From Scylla paramamosain (Eukaryota; Arthropoda; Malacostraca; Decapoda; Portunidae), in NCBI RefSeq assembly GCF_035594125.1, contig NC_087151.1, positions 22,185,069 through 22,249,068 of the forward strand: a stretch of 64,000 nucleotides of DNA. The letters are read 5' to 3'. This document shows, piece by piece, positions 1 to 19,959 of this stretch. A program made the position numbers and the translations under genes. The stretch's first letter is position 1, and the number at the start of each line of letters is the position of its first letter. The notes under the pieces are model-generated. The model did not search any database. It was not told the origin of the DNA and worked only from the letters and a program-made list of their open reading frames with translations.

Positions 1-328
1 CATTTGAGTGTTTTTTTGGTTTTACCAAAAATGTGTGTTTATATGGTGAAAAAAAAAGACATTACCTGAAACGTGTATTATTGTTTTTGACCTTCTCAGG
101 TACTAATATCCTAAAACGCATAAATAACAATCCATATGTAGAAACTGATCAACATTACCAAAAGCGTGTATTTAGGTATTTTTCACAATGTTTGGTACCA
201 AAACTCCAAAATACATATGTACCCCATATGAAGTGATTTCACTTTATATGGGGAAAGGAAACGTTACCAGAAAAGTGTCTTTTTAGTGTTTTAGGCAACA
301 AAACGCTAAAATGCTTAGAAAGCATCCT
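1..328 (+). repeat. Satellite array, forward orientation (block 1)
   Basis: Diverged monomers of about 100 bp. Each monomer has a 'taccaaaacg' box, a 'gcatg.aa.' box, a 'ctatatgg.gaaac' box and an 'attaccaaaaacgtgt.tttgagtg' box in that order. It ends where antisense LINE sequence begins at about 329. Short open frames here are by-products of the repeat and are not called as genes. Confidence 0.85.
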
Positions 329-2765
329 AGCAGCTGGGGGGGATGAAAAAAAAAAATCTGGCAGAGACGTCTCAGAACACCTAACTTCATAAAAGCTGTT
401 TTAGCTAGATATGAGATGTGAAGTTTCCAGTTCAGATTATAAGTAAAGGACAGACCGAGAATGTTCAGTGTAGAAGGGGGGACAGTTAAGTGTCACTGAA
501 GAAGAGGGGATAGTTGTCTGAAAGGTTGTGTTAAGTTGATTGGAGGAGTTTAGTTTTTGAGGCACTGAACAATACCAAGTTTGTTCTGCCCGAATCAGAA
601 ATTTTAAAAAAGATCAGTAGCCAGGCGTTTTGTGGCTTCCCTGCGTGAAACGTTTACGTCCTGAAGTGTTGGACGTCTATGAAAAGATGTGGAAAAGTGC
701 AGGGTGGTATCATCAGCGTAGGAGAGGATAGGACAAAAAGTTTGGTTTAGAAGGTCATTTATGAATAATAAGGAGAGAGTGGGTGGTAGGACAGAACCCT
801 GAGGAACACCACTATTAATAGATTTAGGAGAAGAACAGTCACCGTCTACCACAGCAGCAATAGAACGGTCAGAAAGGAAACTTGAGATGAAGTTACAGAG
901 AGAAGGACAGAAGCCGTAGAAGGATAGTTTGTAAATAAAAGCTTTGTGCCAAATTCTATCAAAAGCTTTTCATATATCCAAGGCTTCAGCAAGAGTTTCA
1001 CCAAAATCTCTAAAAGAGGATGACCAAGACTCAGTAAAGAAAGCCAGATCACCAGTAGAGCGGCCTTGACTGAACCCATACTGGCGATCAGATAGAAGGT
1101 TGTTTAAGAATCTTCCTGTTCAAAAACTTTAGATAGGCAGGGAATTAAAACAATAGGACGGCAGTTTGAGGGATTAGAAGGGTCGCCCTTTTTAGGAACA
1201 AGCTGAATGTAGACAAATTTCCAGCAAGAAGGAAAGGTAGATGTTGACAGACAGAGCTGATAGAGTTTGACTAGGCAAGGTGCAAGCACGGAGGCACAGT
1301 TTCGGAGAACAATAGGAGGGACCCCATCAGGTCCATAGGCGTTCTAAGGGTTTAGGCCAGCATGGAAAACATCATTGCGAAGAATTTCAATGTGAAGCAT
1401 GAAGTAGTCAGAGGATGGAGGAGAGGGAGGAACTAGCCATTAATCGTCCAAGGTATAGTTTTTAGCAAAGGTTTGAGCGAAGAGTTCAGCTATAGAGATA
1501 GATGTGATAGCAGTGGTGCCATCCGGTTGAAATAAAGGAGGGAAAGAAGAGGAAGCAAAGTTATTGGAGATGTTTTGGGCTAGATGGCAGAAGTCTCAAG
1601 GGGAATTAGAATTTGAAAGATTTTGACACTTTCTGTTAATGAAGGAGTATTTTTGGGTAGTTGGAGTAGAGACTTGGCATGGTTCCGGGCAGAAATATAA
1701 AGTGCATGAGATTCTGGTGATGGAAGGCTTAAGTACCTTTTGTGAACCTCCTATCAATCATGTATAGCACGAGAACAAGCTGTTTTAAACCAAGGTTTGG
1801 AAGGTTTAGGTCGAGAAAAAGAGTGAGGAAAGTATGCCTCCATGACAGACACTATCACCTCTGTTATGCGCTCGGCACACAAAGATGGGTCTCTGACACG
1901 GAAGCAGTAGTCATTCCAAGGAAAATCAGCAAAATACCTCCTCAGGTTCCCCAAATAGCAGAGGCAAAACGCCAGAGGCACCTTCGCTTAGGGGGATCCT
2001 GAGGAGAGATTGGAGCGATAGGACAAGATACAGATATGAAATTGTGATCGGAGGAGCCCAACGGAGAAGAGAGGGTGACAGCATATCGAGAAGGATTAGA
2101 GGTGAGGAAAAGGTCAAGATTGTTAGGCGTATCTCCAAAACGGTCAGGAATACGAGTATGGTGTTGCACCAATTGCTCTAGGTCGTGGAGGATAGCAAAT
2201 TGAAGGCTAGTTCACCAGGATGGTCAGTGAAGAGAGAGGAAAGCCAAAGCTGGTGGTGAACATTGATGTCTCCAAGAATGGAGATCTCTGCAAAAGGGAA
2301 GAGAGTCAGAATATGTTTCACTTTGGAAGTTAAGTAGTCAAAGTATTTCTTGTAGTCAGAGGAGTTAGGTGAGATTTATACAGCACAGCTGAATTTAGTT
2401 TGAGAGCGACTCTGAAGTCGTAGCCAGATGGTGGAAAACTCAGAAGAATCAAGAGCGTGGGCACGAGAGCAGGTTATGTCGTTTCGCACGCAACGCAACA
2501 TCCAGTTTTGAATTGAAAATGAGGATAGAGAAAGTAGGAGGGAACAGAAAAAGGGCCTACTCTCACTTGCCTCAGATACCTGATTTTCAGTGAGGAAAAA
2601 AAAAATGAGGTTTAGAAGAGGAGAGGTGGTGTTCTACTGATTGAAAATTAGATCTTAGACCGCGAATGTTGCAGAAGTTAATAAAGAAAAAGTTGACGGG
2701 GGTGTCAATACACTTAGGGTCATTATCAGAAGAGCAGTCCACCCTGGGGACATTTGTGGCTCCAA
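329..2765 (-). mobile_element. LINE copy A (APE-type non-LTR retrotransposon), 3'- and 5'-truncated, decayed
   Basis: On the minus strand this reads as the endonuclease plus reverse transcriptase ORF of the same LINE family as the copy at 55,273-58,428. Visible minus-strand pieces include the palm-domain motif SGVPQGSVLPPTLSLLFIND and SYADDTTLHFS (about 700-810), the thumb/finger segment VPKKGDPSNPSNCRPI (about 1,150-1,200), and endonuclease pieces at 1,750-2,600. The 3' end (reverse transcriptase C-terminus and tail) is missing at 329. The 5' end stops at about 2,765, just inside the ORF start region. Many stops, frameshifts and small deletions break the frame, for example a short deletion near 1,110. 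With copy B (9,366-10,472 plus 15,223-15,345) it forms a subgroup distinct from copies C to H, and the two share the right-hand satellite flank. I read A and B as the two sides of a segmental duplication. Confidence 0.85.
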
Positions 2766-9365
<6,600 letters not shown>

Positions 9366-10472
9366 CATCCGATTGAAATATAGGAGGGAAAGAAGAAGAA
9401 GCAAAGTTATTGGAGATATTTTGGGCTAGATAACATAAGTCTCGAGGAGAGTTAGATTTTGAAAGATTTTGACACTTTCTGTTAATGAAGAAGTATTTTT
9501 GGGTAGTTGGAGAACAGACTTGGCATGGGTCCGGGCAGAAATATAAAGTGCATGAGATTCTGGTGATGGAAGGCTTAAGTACTTTTTGTAGGCTACCTAT
9601 CTATCATGTATAGCACGAGAACAAGCTGTGTTAAACCAATGTTTGGAAAGTTTAGGTCGAGAAAAAGAGTGAGGAAAGTATGCCTCCATGACAGACACTA
9701 TCACCTCTGTTATGCGCTCGGCACACAAAGATGGGTCTCTGACACGGAAGCAGTAGTCATTCCAAGGAAAATCAGCAAAATACCTTCTCAGGTTCCCCAA
9801 CTAGCAGAGGCACCTAGGCTTACGGGGATCCTAAGGAGAGATTGGAGCGATAGGACAAGATACAGATATGAGATTGTGATCGGAGGAGCCCAACGGAGAA
9901 GAGAGGGTGACAGCGTATGGTGAAGGATTAGAGGTGAGGAAAAGGTCAACAATGTTAGGCGTATCTCCAAAACGGTCAGGAATACGAGTAGGGTGTTGCA
10001 CCAATTGTTCTAGGTCGTGGAGGATAGCAAATTGAAGGCTAGTTCACCAGGATGGTCAGTGAAGGGAGAGGAAAACCAAAGCTGGTGGTGAACATTGATG
10101 TCTCCAAGAATGGAGATCTCTGCAAAAGGGAAGAGAGTCAGAATATGCTTCACTTTGGAAGTTAAGTAGTCAAAGAACTTCTTCTAGTTAGAGGAGTTAG
10201 GTGAGATTTATACAGCACAGCTGAATTTAGTTTGAGAGTGACTCTGAAGACGTAGCCAGATGGTGGAGATTCAAGAGCGTGGGCACGAGAGCAGGTTATG
10301 TCGTTTCGCACATAAACGCAACATCCAGTTTTGAATTGAAAATGAGGATAGAGAAAGTAGGAGGGAACAGAAAAAGGGCCTACTCTCACTTGCCTCAGAT
10401 ACCTGATTTTCAGTGAGGAAAAGATGAGGTTTAGAAGAGGAGAGGTGGTGTTCTACTGATTGAAAATTAGAT
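9366..10472 (-). mobile_element. LINE copy B, 3'-truncated fragment (main part), interrupted by LINE copy C
   Basis: Antisense LINE sequence covering the linker before the reverse transcriptase and most of the endonuclease domain. Its left edge joins satellite at 'aacgcc', where a few bases are shared, so the 3' half was lost by deletion. It stops at 10,472, where the poly(T) of antisense LINE copy C begins. The 15-bp string ending here (10,458-10,472) reappears at 15,223-15,237, where B resumes and runs to about 15,345. B is closer to copy A than to C-H by shared private differences (for example the minus-strand equivalents of 'gtatttttgggtagttgg'). Confidence 0.8.
10458..10472. repeat. Probable target-site duplication of LINE copy C (left)
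   Basis: The 15-bp string gattgaaaattagat lies directly before the poly(T) of antisense LINE copy C and is repeated perfectly at 15,223-15,237 on the other side. This is the expected layout for target-primed insertion of C into B. Caution: the string is also part of the LINE itself, so part of the match could be homology between C and B. Confidence 0.5.
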
Positions 10473-11783
10473 TTTTTAAAAATTTTTTTTATGTAGGAAG
10501 GATACTGGCCAAGGGCAACAAAAATCTAATAAAAAAAAATGCCCACTTAAATGCCAGTCCCTTAAAAGGGTCAAAGCAGTGGTCAAAAATTGGTGGATAA
10601 GTGTCTTGAAACCTCCCTCTTGAAGGAATTCAAGTCATAGGAAGGTGGAAATACAGAAGCAGGCAAGGAGTTCCAGAGTTTACCAGAGAAAGGGATGAAT
10701 GATTGAGAATACTGGTTAACTCTTGCGTTAGAGAGGTGGACAGAATAGGAGTGAGAAAAAGAAGAAAGTCTTGTGCAGCGAGGCCGCGGGAGGAGGGGAG
10801 GCATGCAGTTAGCAAGATCAGAAGAGCAGTTGGCATGAAAATAGCGGTAGAAGACAGCTAGATATGCAACATTGCAGCGGTGAGAGAGGGGCTGAAGACA
10901 GTCAGTTAGAGGAGAGGAGTTGATGAGACGAAAAGCTTTTGATTCCACCCTGTCTAGAACAGCAGTATGAGTGGAACCCCCCCAGACATGTGAAGCATAC
11001 TCCATACATGGACGGATAAGGCCCTTGTACAGAGTTAGCAGCTGGGGGGGTGAGAAAAACTGGCGGAGACGTCTCAAAACACCTAACTTCATAGAAGCTG
11101 TTTTAGCTTCTTTAGAGATGAGATGTGAAGTTTCCAGTTCAGATTATAAGTAAAGGACAGACCGAGGATGTTCAGTGTAGAAGAGGGGGACAGTTGAGTG
11201 TCATTGAAAAAGAGGGGATAGTTGTCTGGAAGATTGTGTCGAGTTGATAGATGGAGGAATTGAGTTTTTGAGGCATTGAACAATACCAAGTTTGCTCTGC
11301 CCCAAACAGAAATTTTAGAAATATCAGAAGTCAGGCGTTCTGTGGCTTCCCTGCGTGATATGTTTACCTCCTGAAGGGTTGGACGTCTATGAAAAGACGT
11401 GGAAAAGTGCAGGGTGTTATCATCAGCATAAGAGTTGATAGGACAAGAAGTTTGGTTTAGAAGATCATTAATGAATAATAAGAAGAGAGTGGGTGACAGG
11501 ACAGAACCCTGAGGAACACCACTGTTAATAGATTTAGGAGAAGAACAGTGACCGTCTACCACAGCAGCAATAGAACGGTCAGAAAGGAAACTTGAGATGA
11601 AGTTACAGAGAGAAGGATAGAAACCGTAGGAGGGTAGTTTGGAAATCAAAGCTTTGTGCCAGACTCTATCAAAGGCTTTTGATATGTCCAAGGCAACAGC
11701 AAAAGTTTCACCAAAGTCTCTAAAAGAGGATGACCAAGACTCAGTAAGGAAAGCCAGAAGATCACCAGTAGAGCGGCCTTGAC
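10473..11783 (-). mobile_element. LINE copy C, 3' half (reverse transcriptase C-terminus, 3' UTR, poly(A))
   Basis: The minus strand reads from the reverse transcriptase palm to the poly(A) tail. Poly(T) with a short A interruption at 10,473-10,490 is the tail. The 3' UTR of roughly 80 bp follows the stop near 10,583. Visible peptides are ALDISKAFDRVWHKAL, SGVPQGSVLSPTLFLLFIND and the catalytic-box segment SYADDNTLHFS (Y-A-D-D intact), then the C-terminal domain ending near 10,583. A frame change near 11,090 splits the ORF. The copy is interrupted at 11,783 by the CR1-like element and resumes at 13,631. Confidence 0.88.
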
Positions 11784-11855
11784 GCCAGCCAGGCGAAGAC
11801 GGACCCCAAGGGATTTTATCAGGTATACAGGACGAAAAATAAGGATACTGTAGGT

Positions 11856-13536
11856 CCATTAAAGGCAGCAGATGGGGAGCTGGTTAGTTCTGGGGAGGAG
11901 ATTAGTAAACTTCTGAATGATTATTTTTTAACTGTCTTCACTCAGGAAAACATGCAGGATATGCCAGATAGTGAATAGGTGTTTAGAGCAGATGAGTATG
12001 AGAAGCTGACGGATATTTCCATAACTAGGGAGATAGTGGAGCAGGAGATAGATAGGCTAAAAAAGTTCAAGTCACCAGGACCTGATGAAATATATCCCAG
12101 AGTACTGAAGGAATGTAAAAAGATTATTAGTGAGCCGTTAGTTTCTGTCTTTAGGAAATCACTGGAGTCGGGTGAGGTACCAGAAATGTGGAGGCAGGCT
12201 AATGTAGTACCCATCTTTAAGAAAGGGGATAAAACTTTAGCGTCTAATTATAGACCTGTCAGCTTAACTTCAGTTGTAGGTAAAATGTTAGAGTCAATAA
12301 TAGCCAGGAACATTAGGGAACATTTAGACAAACATAACTTGATAAATCAGTCACAGCATGGCTTCACGAAGGGGAAGTCTTGCCTGACAAACTTGTTAAG
12401 TTTTTACAGTAAGGTGTACGAGGCAGTAGATAATGGTGATAGTTATGATATCTTATATCTGGACTTTAGTAAAGAATTCGACAAGGTGCCCCATCAAAGG
12501 CTCCTGAGAAAGGTTAGGGCGCACGGGATAGATGGGAAGGTGTTAGGTTGGATAGGGTCATGGCTTGGTAACAGGCGACAGAGAGTGCTAATAAACGGCT
12601 CGAAATCCGAGTGGGGTCATGTCATTAGTGGGGTGCCACAGGGATCAGTATTAGGGCCATTATTATTTCTAATATATATCAATGACTTGGATAGTGGAAT
12701 TAGTAGCGATGTTAGTAAATTTGCGGATGACACAAAGATAGGTAGATTAATTAGGTCAGAAGCGGATGCCATCGCCTTGCAGACAGACTTAGATAGAATG
12801 AATGAATGGACGGATAGATGGCAAATGCAATTTAATATCAATAAATGCAAAGTGCTTAGCGTAGGTAGAGGAAACCCACACAATAGGTACACATTAAACA
12901 CCCAAACTATGGTAGGTACAGGGTACGAGAAAGATTTAGGAGTTATAGTTAGCTCTGAACTCCGTCTAGGGAAACAATGCATAGAAGCCAGAAACAAGGC
13001 AAATAGGGTACTAGGATTCATTTTTAGGAGTGTTAAAAGTAGAAGGCCGGAAGTAATATTAAAGTTATACTTGGCGCTGGTCAGACCTCATCTAGACTAC
13101 GCTGTGCAGTTCTGGTCCCCACATTACAGGAAAGATATAGGTCTATTAGAATCAGTACAGAGGAGAATGACTAAAAGGATACAGGGGATGAGGAGTATTC
13201 CTTACGAAGCGAGGTTGAAGCGGTTAAATTTACATTCTCTAGAGAGACGTAGGTTAAGAGGGGACCTGATAGAAGTCTTTAAGTGGTATAAGGGTTATAA
13301 CAAGGGAGATGTAAGCAAAATTCTTAGGATCAGCAACCAGGGTAGAACAAAAAATAACGGGTTCAAGCTTGAAAAATTTAGGTTTAGGAAGGAGATAGGA
13401 AAAAATTGGTTCTCAAATAGAGTGGTAGACGAGTGGAACGGACTCAGTAATCATGTAGTTAGTGCTAGGACACTAGAGAGCTTTAAGAGATGATTAGACA
13501 AGTTTATGGATGGGGATAACAGATGGAAATAGGTAG
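11856..13536 (+). pseudogene. Reverse transcriptase ORF of the CR1-like LINE (5'-truncated, two stops)
   Basis: One reading frame runs through the whole stretch with a stop at 11,976-11,978 and another at 13,494-13,496, leaving a 504-codon open piece between them. Motifs in order: KSPGPDEIYPRVLKE (palm entry), VVPIFKKGDKTLASNYRPVS (fingers), LYLDFSKEFDKVPHQRLL (catalytic Asp motif, with E where the family usually has A), SGVPQGSVLGPLLFLIYIND, KFADDTKIG (F-A-D-D box), then the thumb and the C-terminal 'DYAVQFWSPHYRKDI' segment. The last short piece, after the second stop, ends at 13,536. The APE endonuclease and any ORF1 are absent because of 5' truncation. The element would be non-autonomous even without the stops. 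Clade assignment (CR1/L2 group) rests on motif flavour plus the octamer tail. Confidence 0.85.
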
Positions 13537-13596
13537 GAGTGTTTCATACAGGGACTGCCATGTGTAAGCCTGGTCGCTTCTTGCAGCTTCCCTTAT

Positions 13597-13630
13597 TTCT
13601 TATGTTCTTATGTTCTTATATTCTTATGTT
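13597..13630 (+). repeat. Octamer tail (TTCTTATG)4 of the CR1-like LINE
   Basis: Four head-to-tail octamers, one with G replaced by A, directly after the 3' UTR and directly before resumed copy C sequence. This marks the 3' terminus of the element. Confidence 0.85.
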
Positions 13631-15222
13631 CATTCTGGCGATCAGATAGAAGGTTGTGAAGTGATAGATGTTTAAGAATCTTCCTGTTGAGGATAGATTC
13701 AAAAACTTTAGATAAGCAGGAAATTAAAGCAATAGGACGGTAGTTTGAGGGATTAGAGCGGTCACCCTTTTTAGGAACAGGCTGAATGTAGGCAAACTTC
13801 CAGCAAGAAGGAAAGGTAGATGTTGACAGACAGAGCTGAAAGAGTTTAACTAGGCAAGGTGCAAGCACGGAGGCACAGTTTCGGAGAACAATAGGAGGGA
13901 CCCCATCAGGTCCATAAGCCTTCCGAGGGTTTAGGCCAGCGAGGGCATGGAAAACATCATTACGAAGAATTTTAATACGTGGCATGAAGTAGTCAGAGGG
14001 TGGAGGAGAGGGAGGAACAAGTCCAGAATCGTCCAAGGTAGAGTTTTTAGCAAAGGTTTGAGCAAAGAGTTCAGCTTTAGAAATAGATGTGATAGCAGTG
14101 GTGCCATCTGGTTGAAGTAGAGGAGGGAAAGAAGAAGAAGCAAAGTTATTGGAGATATTTTTGGCTAGATGCCAGAAATCACAAGGGGAGTTAGATCTTG
14201 AAAGGTTTTGACATTTTCTGTTAATGAAGGAGTTTTTGGCTAGTTGGAGAACAGACTTGGCATGGTTCCGGGCAGAAATATAAAGTGCATGAGATTCTGG
14301 TGAAGGAAGGCTTAAGTACCTTTTGTGGGCCACCTCTCTATCATGTATAGCACGAGAACAAGCTGTGTTAAACCAAGGTTTAGAAGGTTTAGGACGAGAA
14401 AAAGAGTGAGGAATGTACGCCTCCATGACAGACACTATCACCTCTGTTATGCGCTCAGCACACAAAGACGGGTCTCTGACACGGAAGCAGTAGTCATTCC
14501 AAGGAAAATCAGCAAAATACCTCCTCAGGTCCCCCCAACTAGCAGAGGCAAAACGCCAGAGGCACCTTCGCTTAGGGGGATCCTGAGGAGGGATTGGAGT
14601 GATAGGACAAGATAAAGATATGAGATTGTGATCGGAGGAGCCCAACGGAGAAGAAAGGGTGACAGCATAAGCAGAAGGATTAGAGGTCAGGAAAAGGTCA
14701 AGAATGTTGGGCGTATCTCCAAGACGGTCAGGAATACGAGTAGGGTGTTGCACCAATTCCTCTAGGTCATGAAGGATAGCAAAGTTGTAGGCTAGTTCAC
14801 CAGGATGGTCAGTGAAAGGAGAGGAAAGCCAAAGCTGGTGGTGAACATTGAAGTCTCCAAGAATGGAGATCTCTGCAAAAGGGAAGAGGGTCAGAATGTG
14901 CTCCACTTTGGAAGTTAAGTAGTCACAGAATTTCTTATAGTCCGAGGAGTTAGGAGAGAGGTATACAGCACAGATAAATTTAGTATGAGAATGACTCTGT
15001 AGTCGTAGCCAGATGGTGGAAAACTCGGAAGACTCAAGAACGTGGGCACGAGAGCAGATTAAGTCATTGCGCACATAAACGCAGCATCCAGCTTTGGATC
15101 GAAAATGAGGATAGAGAAAGTAGGAGGGAACAGAAAAGGGGCTACTGTCAGTTGCCTCAGACACCTGAGTTTCAGTGAGGAAAAGAAGATGAGGTTTAGA
15201 AGAGGAGAGGTGGTGTTCTACA
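13631..15222 (-). mobile_element. LINE copy C, 5' half (endonuclease and reverse transcriptase N-terminus)
   Basis: The minus strand has the longest uninterrupted ORF of this family in the window, about 518 codons from near 15,164 down to 13,608 (the last few codons lie in the CR1-like tail). It shows APE-type endonuclease features: [13 protein letters not shown] (catalytic G-D-F-N intact) and [15 protein letters not shown] (S-D-H intact). The linker follows, then [17 protein letters not shown] and [19 protein letters not shown] of the reverse transcriptase fingers. The frame opens upstream of the first possible start because the 5' end of C is truncated at about 15,222, where copy B resumes. 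Of all copies, C looks the least damaged in this half. Confidence 0.88.
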
Positions 15223-15345
15223 GATTGAAAATTAGATCTTAGACCGCGAATGTTGCAGAAGTTAATGAAGAGTTGAGGGGGTTGTCAAGATACTTTGGGT
15301 CATTATCAGAAGAGCAGTCTGCCCTGGGGACATTTGTGGCTCAAA
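15223..15345 (-). mobile_element. LINE copy B, remaining 5' piece
   Basis: After the repeated 15-bp string (15,223-15,237) the sequence matches copy A rather than copies D to F. For example, 'gggtcattatcagaagagcagtc' (23 bp in A and here; quoted in part as gggtcattatcag) replaces the 'aggatcgtcgacagaaaggc' seen in E. It also ends at the same 5' truncation point and the same satellite flank as copy A. This is the rest of B on the far side of inserted C. Confidence 0.65.
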
Positions 15346-18614
<3,269 letters not shown>

Positions 18615-19945
18615 ATGGAGTGGTTTGGGTACCTAATAAACTCGAAAACACCCTAAACACAAGTTTTTTGGTAATATTGTTCTGTTCCTCCAGAGATGGT
18701 GTTTTACATGTATTTTAGAGTTTTGGTACGTAAGAGGCTCAAAACACTTAAAATACATGATTTGTTAGTAATGTTTAGTTTTCCCAAATGAGATGTTTTC
18801 CATGCTTTTAGCTTTTTGGTGCCTTGTATGCTCAAAACAAGAAAATAACAGGTTTCTGGTAATGTTGTTTCATTACCCGATATAGGATGTTTTCCATGCA
18901 TTTTGTAGGTTTGGTGTCTAACAAGACGGAAAAAAAACTCTTAAAATACCCTCTTTTGATGAAGTTGTTCTGTTTTATCCATTTTATTTATTTAATTAAT
19001 TAATTCATTCATTCATTAATTTTTTATTTTTTTTTTTTTTTGCAAGCGTTTTAGTGTTTTGGAACGTAACTAGTTTGAAAACACTAAAAAGACACTTTTT
19101 TGGTGATGTTTTCTTTTCTAATTTCGTGTGTTTTGTATGCACTTTGGCGTTATGGTACCTAACATTCATAATACAGGTTATTGGTATTGTAGTTCTGTTT
19201 CTTCATATAGATTTCTTTTTATGCATTTTGTCGTTTTGGTGCCTAACACGGTAAATAAGACTCATAATGCACATTTTTGTTAATTACATTCTGTTACTAA
19301 ACATAAAGAAATATTAACATGTTTTAACGTTTAGCACCAGTGAACCTTAAAAACACTTGTCAAATACGTTTGTAATACTATCATTGTATCCACATATTAG
19401 CATATTTCCATGTGTTTTGGCGTTTTGATAAACTCAAACAGACTCAAAACATCCGTTTTTTGTAATGTTCTTTTTCACTAGGAAGTGTATTTTTGCTTCC
19501 ATTTTAGAGTTTTGGTATGTTACAAGCTTAATAACCGTCAAAATACACGATTTTGGTAATATTCTTTAATTTTCTTATATCGGGTGTTTTCCATGCTTTT
19601 TAGTGTTTTCGTGGCTGATATGCTCAAAAACACACAAATGACACGTTTCTGGACCTATGATCTCATTATTGTATATAGAGTGTTTTGCTTGTATTTTGGG
19701 GTTTTGTTACCTAACAAGCTCAAAAATCACTAAAAATACATTTAAAATAAAGTTGTTCGATATCTCCATGAATGAGTCTTATGTTTTGAATGCGTTTTAG
19801 CGTTTCGGCACGTAAACAGTTGAAAACCATCAAAACCCACGTTTTTCGGTAATGTTATTTTATTTTCAAATATAGTGTGCTTTGCATGCATTTTGACGTT
19901 TTAGTATCTAGCAAATTCAAAAACATTTATAATACATATTTTTAC
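18615..19945 (-). repeat. Satellite array, reverse orientation (block 4)
   Basis: The same monomer family read on the minus strand ('ttagcgttttggtac', 'acacgtttttggtaatgtt', 'ccatatagggtg' boxes). It contains a degenerate attt/attc run near 18,985-19,040. It ends inside a monomer at about 19,945, where polymerase-coding sequence of the Polinton starts. Confidence 0.88.
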
Positions 19946-19959
19946 TAGGCGGAAGACAT

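Larger units (their letters stand above)
11784..13630 (+). mobile_element. CR1-like LINE, 5'-truncated, inserted in LINE copy C
   Basis: A second, unrelated non-LTR element on the + strand splits the antisense copy C at 11,783/13,631. It carries only the reverse transcriptase part of its ORF and a short 3' UTR, and ends in four copies of the octamer TTCTTATG (one variant) instead of poly(A). Octamer tails are a known property of CR1/L2-group LINEs. No target-site duplication is seen. Comparison with intact copies suggests that a few bases of copy C were lost at the site, which also fits CR1 behaviour. Host LINE sequence resumes with 'ctggcgatcagatagaagg'. Confidence 0.85.

Noticed and set aside
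12617..13021. 134-codon minus-strand frame opposite the CR1-like reverse transcriptase
   Set aside because: Shadow of the real + strand reverse transcriptase frame.
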